DNA from: Palsa-189 sp963803735
GTDB lineage: Bacteria; Acidobacteriota; Terriglobia; Acidiferrales; UBA7541
DNA length: 64,000 nucleotides
Direction: 5' to 3'
NCBI GenBank assembly: GCA_963803735.1
Contig: CAWDNV010000012.1
Coordinates: 62,001 to 126,000 of the forward strand
The notes beneath the pieces are model-generated. The model was given only the letters and a program-made list of their open reading frames with translations, made no database searches and was not told where the DNA came from. Below, in pieces: positions 59,695-64,000 of the stretch (positions are counted from its first letter, which is position 1; each line of letters begins with the position of its first letter). The translations under genes and the position numbers were made by a program.

Positions 59695-62145
59695 CTATTC
59701 GAACTGCTTGAGCGTATCCGCCATTTTGCGGAGCCGCTCGTCCACGCGTCCAAACACGCTATCATGCGGAAATTGGCCGCGGCCATCACGAGACCCGGCT
59801 TCGATGCCCGTCAGAATCTCGATTCCCTCTTCGATGTGAGCGACGGGGTGCACATGAAACATCCCGTTCGCCACCGCTGCAATTAAATCTTCGCGCAACA
59901 TCAAATCTTCTACGTTTTCAATAGGGATGAGCACCCCTTGGGTTCCCGTTAGGCCCCGCACGCGACAGACGTCGTAGAAACCTTCCACTTTTTCGTTCAC
60001 GCCTCCGATCGGCTGAATGACTCCCTGTTGATTCACCGAGCCGGTTACGCCAATGTCCTGCCGAATGGGCAGCCCGGAAAGCGCCGAGAGCAGAGCATAA
60101 ACTTCCGTGGAACTGGCGCTATCGCCGTCCACGCCAGAGTAGGACTGTTCGAAACAAATGCTGGCCGCCAGCGAGAGAGGCTTATCCTGCGCAAATTGAG
60201 AACGCAGGTACCCGGCGATGATCTGCATGCCCTTGTCGTGGAGTTCTCCGCTGAGGTTTGCTTCGCGCTCGATATTGATCAGCCCGGATTTGCCAAGCGC
60301 TGCCGAGGCGGTGATCCGCACCGGCTTGCCGAAAAGATATCCGCCGATTTCCATCAGGCTGAGTCCGTTCACCTGGCCGGCTTGAGCACCTTCGGTATCG
60401 ATGAGCAAAGTGCCTTCCGCAATCATCTCGCGAACTTTTGTTTCGATCAGATTGTGACGCTCGGTCCGCGCCTCCCGCGCAATTCTTAGGTGCGTGGCCG
60501 TCACCGGTGCTTCGCCGGCCTGCCGCGCGACATAGCAGCCTTCTCGCGCCAGATCGGCTAAGTCCACAAACCGGGATGTTACCTTGTTGCGCCTGCCCGC
60601 CAGGCGCACGCCGTATTCGATCATCGCCGCGACAGCCGTGCGGTCGAAGGGGCAGAGGCCCTCATCCTGACAAAGTTTGTGCAAACGGCCGCTGTACTGC
60701 CGGATCACGTCGTCATTCATTGCCATTTCTTCATCGAACTCGACACGCACCTTGAAAATCTTCTTAAACTCCTCTTCATGGGCATAGAAAATTTCATACA
60801 AGTTGCGGTCACCGATGAGGATGATCTTTACATTCAGATCGATGGATTCGGGCTTGAGCGCTGACGCGCCGAAAGGAAAAAGGAGCTCCATGGGCTGGAT
60901 TTCCAGCTTGGCATGGTTCAGCGTGCGCTTTAGCGTTCGCCAGACGCCCATTTCCGTCAGTGCGTCGAGCGCATACATGATCAGGAAACCGCCGTCGGCG
61001 CGAAGCATCGAGCCGGCGCGCAGGTCCATAAAATCAGAGGACCAAACTCCTCGCGAGTCGTAACTGCGCTGGATCGTACCGAAAAGATTTGTGTGCGTCG
61101 GAGTTGTCTCGAAAATGACCGGCGACGTGTCTTGCTCGTTGTGCCCGAGGAGCACGTTCACGCCGTAAACGCGAAAGGGATCTCGCTCAGGATTGGAACT
61201 CTTTAGGGGTGCCTCGCCGGGAGGACCAGCGCCCGGCTCCTGTTCGTCTTCGCGTTCCTTGAACGGATCTAGATTATCGAGAATGTTGTGCCGGACTTCC
61301 TCCAGATATTCAGCCACGTGGCTGGCCGTGTATTTCTCCTTGAGCTCTTCGATAAAGCCGTCCACCAGGACGGAAGCCGCTTCCTGCTCCAGATAGCTGA
61401 GTTCACTGGCAAGTTCACGCGAAAGCGTCAGCGTCTTGCGGTAGACGACGGTGAACTCCTGCCGGAACTGCTCGTATTTCCGCTCCAGTTCCTCAGCCGC
61501 GATGTTCTCGAGTTTTCCTTCCTGCACCAGCTTGGGTATGTCTTCGATGGGCACCATCTGCCCTTCGAGAACGGGGAAAATCTCGGGCAGTGCCACGGCT
61601 CCCACCTGCATGTGCCCCAGCGCAAATTGCTCCCGTGCAATGCGGCGGGTGAAATCGTCCATCAATTCCTTTTCCCGTAACGTGTACCGATCTACGATGC
61701 GCCCTTTCTGGCGCTGGAAAGGCTCGCCCTCAAAAACCTGGGGAATGCGTCGCCGCAGGAAGTCGATGCCCGATTGCATGTCTTTCTTGAAATTGTTGGC
61801 CTGGCCGCGCGGCAAGGTCAGCAGCCGTGGGCGGTCTGGGTTCTTGAAGTTGTTGACGTAGCAGCGGTCCGGCCCGGGCTCGGTGCGCGGCTGTAACTGT
61901 TCGATGAGCTTTTGGATCATTCCGCCGCGGCTCGTGCCCGATAGTCCGCAGACGAAGATGTTGTATCCCGGCGCGGCCAGCTCGATTCCCATGCGCAGTG
62001 CGCGCAAAGCGCGGTCTTGCCCCACGGGGCCTTCAATCGGTTCGGCCTGCGCCGTGGTTTCATAGGGAATGCGCGCAGGATCGCACCGCCAGCGCAGTTT
62101 TTCCGGCGGCAGTTCCGTAAATCGAATGGCAGGTTTTGTAGCCAT
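59695..62145 (-). CDS. Lon-family ATP-dependent protease (LonB/AAA_32 type)
   Basis: A protein of about 816 residues. N-terminal and AAA+ region with LPPEKLRWRCDPARIPYETT, GQDRALRALRMGIELAAPGY, IFVCGLSGTSRGGM (Walker A-like, GLSGTSRGG) and SSDFMDLRAGSMLRADGGFL (Walker B region). The C-terminal Lon protease domain has the catalytic Ser in GVDGDSASSTEVYALLSALS and the Lys in PIGGVNEKVEGFYDV. The Walker A lacks the usual GKT/S (GTSRGG), so ATP use may be unusual. Start ATG at 62145 (MATKPAIRFT) is preferred over the longer frame to 62238. Confidence 0.88.
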   Translation of the reverse strand: MATKPAIRFTELPPEKLRWRCDPARIPYETTAQAEPIEGPVGQDRALRALRMGIELAAPGYNIFVCGLSGTSRGGMIQKLIEQLQPRTEPGPDRCYVNNFKNPDRPRLLTLPRGQANNFKKDMQSGIDFLRRRIPQVFEGEPFQRQKGRIVDRYTLREKELMDDFTRRIAREQFALGHMQVGAVALPEIFPVLEGQMVPIEDIPKLVQEGKLENIAAEELERKYEQFRQEFTVVYRKTLTLSRELASELSYLEQEAASVLVDGFIEELKEKYTASHVAEYLEEVRHNILDNLDPFKEREDEQEPGAGPPGEAPLKSSNPERDPFRVYGVNVLLGHNEQDTSPVIFETTPTHTNLFGTIQRSYDSRGVWSSDFMDLRAGSMLRADGGFLIMYALDALTEMGVWRTLKRTLNHAKLEIQPMELLFPFGASALKPESIDLNVKIILIGDRNLYEIFYAHEEEFKKIFKVRVEFDEEMAMNDDVIRQYSGRLHKLCQDEGLCPFDRTAVAAMIEYGVRLAGRRNKVTSRFVDLADLAREGCYVARQAGEAPVTATHLRIAREARTERHNLIETKVREMIAEGTLLIDTEGAQAGQVNGLSLMEIGGYLFGKPVRITASAALGKSGLINIEREANLSGELHDKGMQIIAGYLRSQFAQDKPLSLAASICFEQSYSGVDGDSASSTEVYALLSALSGLPIRQDIGVTGSVNQQGVIQPIGGVNEKVEGFYDVCRVRGLTGTQGVLIPIENVEDLMLREDLIAAVANGMFHVHPVAHIEEGIEILTGIEAGSRDGRGQFPHDSVFGRVDERLRKMADTLKQFE

Positions 62146-62434
62146 GGCCGCATCTGGAGCGAAAAGGCTGCCTTCTGGTGGCGAAAGTCTAACTACAGGA
62201 TGAGCTTTCGCCGCTTCACAAAGTCGCGCTTTTCGCATTTAACAAAGTCGGCCTACTCTAGCACAAGCCGTGGATACCCGCTGGGTGCGCACTCCGCCGT
62301 GTGCAAATTCGCAACAGAATCAAAGGACAGTTAGCGGCTACTTTCTAATCGCCCCGCCATCAAAGGAATGGTCCAGCCACGGGACTTTTAACCGGCGTGA
62401 TATGATTCTCAAACTTACCTCTGGATCAAAACCT

Positions 62435-62638
62435 ATGACGGAAATTTCCACCTGCGAACACGAACACACCCGGCTTATCGCCAAAGATAACGAAGCTGAG
62501 TACATCGAGTGCGTAAACTGCGGCGCTATTCTTGAAACTCACGAACTGGCGGAAGATCCAAAGCGCGCGAACTCTGAATCGAATCCCCGCGAGCCCGCCA
62601 AATCAAATCCCTTTGACGAATCTCTCTCCGACGCCTGA
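62435..62638 (+). CDS. Small zinc-ribbon-like protein
   Basis: A 67-residue protein, MTEISTCEHEHTRLIAKDNE with CVNCGAIL later: one CxHxH and one CxxC pair, enough for a zinc ribbon. An ATG at 62402 would add 11 residues. The disordered C-terminus is rich in Glu, Asn, Pro and Ser. No partner or function can be assigned. Confidence 0.55.
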   Translation: MTEISTCEHEHTRLIAKDNEAEYIECVNCGAILETHELAEDPKRANSESNPREPAKSNPFDESLSDA

Positions 62639-62661
62639 GCGGAAGTGCAGGACTCATCGGC

Positions 62662-62770
62662 TGTCATCCCGAGTCGCTTTTGGACGAGGGATCTGCTTTT
62701 AGCTCTCGCGTCTCAGGGAATTACAGGGTCTTGCGTGTCATTCTGAGGAGCGTAGAGACGAAGAATCTCT
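62662..62770. repeat. Two copies of an acidobacterial-type intergenic repeat
   Basis: Copy 1 at 62662-62696 reads TGTCATCCCGAG...GAGGGATCTGC, and copy 2 at 62736-62770 reads TGTCATTCTGAGGAGCGTAG...GAAGAATCTCT. Each is an imperfect palindrome (TCATCCC/GGGATC and ATTCT/AGAAT), and both fit the GTCATTCTGAG...GAAGAATCT family of dispersed repeats that I know from acidobacterial genomes. They fill the convergent gap between the zinc-ribbon gene and the 63165 gene. Confidence 0.65.
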
Positions 62771-62781
62771 CTGGCAGCTTT

Positions 62782-63165
62782 TCACCGAATCCCGATCTTC
62801 TCGAGCAATCGTTCAATCTCACCCGCTGAGACGTCGTAAAGCGGCCGCTCGTCTTCCTGCTCCAGCCGTTCTCGAAGATATTCCGCAGCCACGAAACTCG
62901 CCTCGCGGTCGGTCATATCGCGGTGTGCCCGCGTCCGGAACTGCACAAATCCGGTGTGCGCCAGGCCTACAATGGCGGCCCGGCCATCGACAAAAAACTT
63001 CGTATCCACGCTATCGCTGTGGCGGGTCGCGATGCCATTCCAAAGGTGTGAGAAGCGAACCTGATAAGCCTGCCCCGTCAATGTAGACATCACGTCAAAC
63101 GGGCCGACGAAGTTGCTCATCGGCCCGTCATTCGGAATTGCCCGGTTCGCGGTTGGTGCAGTCAC
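62782..63165 (-). CDS. Conserved protein of unknown function downstream of the aminotransferase
   Basis: A 127-residue soluble protein. A beta-rich centre (AYQVRFSHLWNGIATRHSDS, VDTKFFVDGRAAIVGLAHTG, FVQFRTRAHRDMTDREASFV) and a helical C-terminus. It follows the aminotransferase by 19 bases on the same strand and is presumably part of its operon. Family not recognised. Confidence 0.6.
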   Translation of the reverse strand: MTAPTANRAIPNDGPMSNFVGPFDVMSTLTGQAYQVRFSHLWNGIATRHSDSVDTKFFVDGRAAIVGLAHTGFVQFRTRAHRDMTDREASFVAAEYLRERLEQEDERPLYDVSAGEIERLLEKIGIR

Positions 63166-63184
63166 GTTCTAGCCTTGTTTAGCT

Positions 63185-64000
63185 TCAGTGCGCGATAGTA
63201 GCCGTCTCTGCGTGCGAGTAGGCTCGAATCGCCGACCCCACTCCGGCGCCTGGCGATACGCTAAGCCCCTGGTCGAGCAGGACTTTTTCCAGCGCCGCCA
63301 GGAAAAACAGGATGTGTTTTGCCTGGCTCACGTAGCCCATCAAGCCGATGCGCCAGATCTTGCCTTTCAGCGGGCCGATGCCGCCGGCGATTTCGATACC
63401 GAATTCGTCGAGCAGTTGCCGACGCACGCGCCCGTCCTCCACGCTTTTTGGCACGTGGACGCTCGTGACGGTAGGCAGCCGGTCATTCGGATCGGAAACG
63501 AACAATTGAATTCCCAGCGCCTCGAGGCCGGCGATCAGCGCGAGCTGATTCTGGCGATGCCGCTGCCAGCTCGCTTCGAGCCCTTCCTCGAAAATGATCC
63601 GCAGAGCCTCGCGCAATGCGAACACAATGGAGATCGGCGGGGTGTGATGGTACGTGCGGTCCTTGCCCCAAAAGTTCATCGTTGTGGTGAGATCGAAATA
63701 CCAGCTTTGCACAGGAGTCTTCCGCGCGCGCAGCACTTCTTCCATGCGCGGGCCCACGGTGATCGGCGACATGCCGGGAGGCGCGCTGATGGCCTTCTGC
63801 GTGCCACTGAAGCAGAGGTCAATCCTCTGCTTATCCACGTTCAGCGGAGTCCCGCAAAGAGTGGCCACCGCGTCGACCACTAAGAGCGCCCCGACCTCAT
63901 CGGCCACCTTCCTGAAATCGTCGATCGGGCTAAGAACACCCGTGGACGTCTCGCCGTGACAAACACCGATAAATTTAATCTTGCGGCCCTTCGCGGCCTT
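63185..64000 (-). CDS. Class V aminotransferase (alanine-glyoxylate/serine-pyruvate type), partial
   Basis: The C-terminal part of a PLP-dependent aminotransferase whose start lies beyond the window. CHGETSTGVLSPIDDFRKVA, LVVDAVATLCGTPLNVDKQR, the PLP Lys in CFSGTQKAISAPPGMSPITV, LREALRIIFEEGLEASWQRH and RIGLMGYVSQAKHILFFLAA are typical. The reading frame is open to position 64000; an internal GTG at 63907 is not the start. Could act on glyoxylate with alanine, or on serine with pyruvate. Confidence 0.93.
   Translation of the reverse strand, partial: KAAKGRKIKFIGVCHGETSTGVLSPIDDFRKVADEVGALLVVDAVATLCGTPLNVDKQRIDLCFSGTQKAISAPPGMSPITVGPRMEEVLRARKTPVQSWYFDLTTTMNFWGKDRTYHHTPPISIVFALREALRIIFEEGLEASWQRHRQNQLALIAGLEALGIQLFVSDPNDRLPTVTSVHVPKSVEDGRVRRQLLDEFGIEIAGGIGPLKGKIWRIGLMGYVSQAKHILFFLAALEKVLLDQGLSVSPGAGVGSAIRAYSHAETATIAH

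Noticed and set aside
1..64000. CRISPR arrays, rRNA, tRNA, insertion sequences
   Set aside because: No regularly spaced repeats, no rRNA or tRNA signatures and no transposase or integrase reading frames were seen on either strand.

Overview
The window is about 60% G+C bacterial chromosome, gene-dense, with housekeeping operons and one accessory-looking island. I see no rRNA, tRNA, CRISPR array, transposase or phage structural genes. The gene content points to Acidobacteriota, probably a soil or subsurface relative of the Terriglobia/Bryobacter/Solibacter groups: a photosynthetic-reaction-centre-type diheme cytochrome c in a non-phototroph, secreted cytochrome c/copper monooxygenase fusions, an MXAN_5187-type small protein, and an intergenic repeat of the GTCATTCTGAG...AGAATCT type common in that phylum. 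This placement is inference.

Layout. 1-8521: ispE (cut by the window edge), a secreted TPR protein, purH, a coiled-coil MXAN_5187-like protein, selA, a secreted Xaa-Pro aminopeptidase and a GNAT acetyltransferase. 8620-21151: an envelope redox island with a diheme cytochrome c, two cytochrome c-PHM-like dicopper monooxygenases arranged tail to tail, each followed by a secreted partner of one shared family, a Tat-exported flavoprotein, two tiny membrane proteins, a third cytochrome c/monooxygenase-like protein that has lost its copper ligands, a CusF-like copper-binding protein and an unknown anchored protein. 21300-24746: a CpsB/YwqE-type phosphatase, an OmpA lipoprotein and a homocysteine methyltransferase/MTHF reductase fusion. 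25016-26325: a small locus of unknown role with a Cys-rich protein, a winged-helix-like protein behind an operator, promoter and terminator, and a divergent orphan MazE C-terminal tail. 26403-29709: a secreted DUF442-like phosphatase, then the operon udg (family 5)-aguB-aguA. 29710-30076: a regulatory region with a probable structured RNA.

30077-38318 is one long run of plus-strand genes: trpC-trpF-trpB-trpA-aroQ-aroF-tyrA overlap or nearly touch and cover the first step of the shikimate route plus the tryptophan and tyrosine branches, followed by scoA-scoB, a small conserved protein and a CDP-alcohol phosphatidyltransferase. 38345-44424: rhomboid protease, small helical protein, RlpA, HIT hydrolase, RmuC and a HEAT/PilZ protein. 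44643-51492 is a minus-strand operon: a dehydratase-like iron-sulfur protein, a giant activase, a 94-residue protein and a radical SAM enzyme. 51820-57868: an RND efflux operon. 58079-64000: queF, a coiled-coil membrane protein, a Lon-family protease, a zinc-ribbon protein, dispersed repeats and a class V aminotransferase cut by the window end.

The strongest candidate for an undescribed system is the 8620-21151 island. It looks like an exported oxidation machine in which heme c feeds electrons to a PHM-type dicopper site. The second candidate is the 25016-26325 locus with its promoter-terminator leader. All functional statements come from reading motifs; no database search was run.
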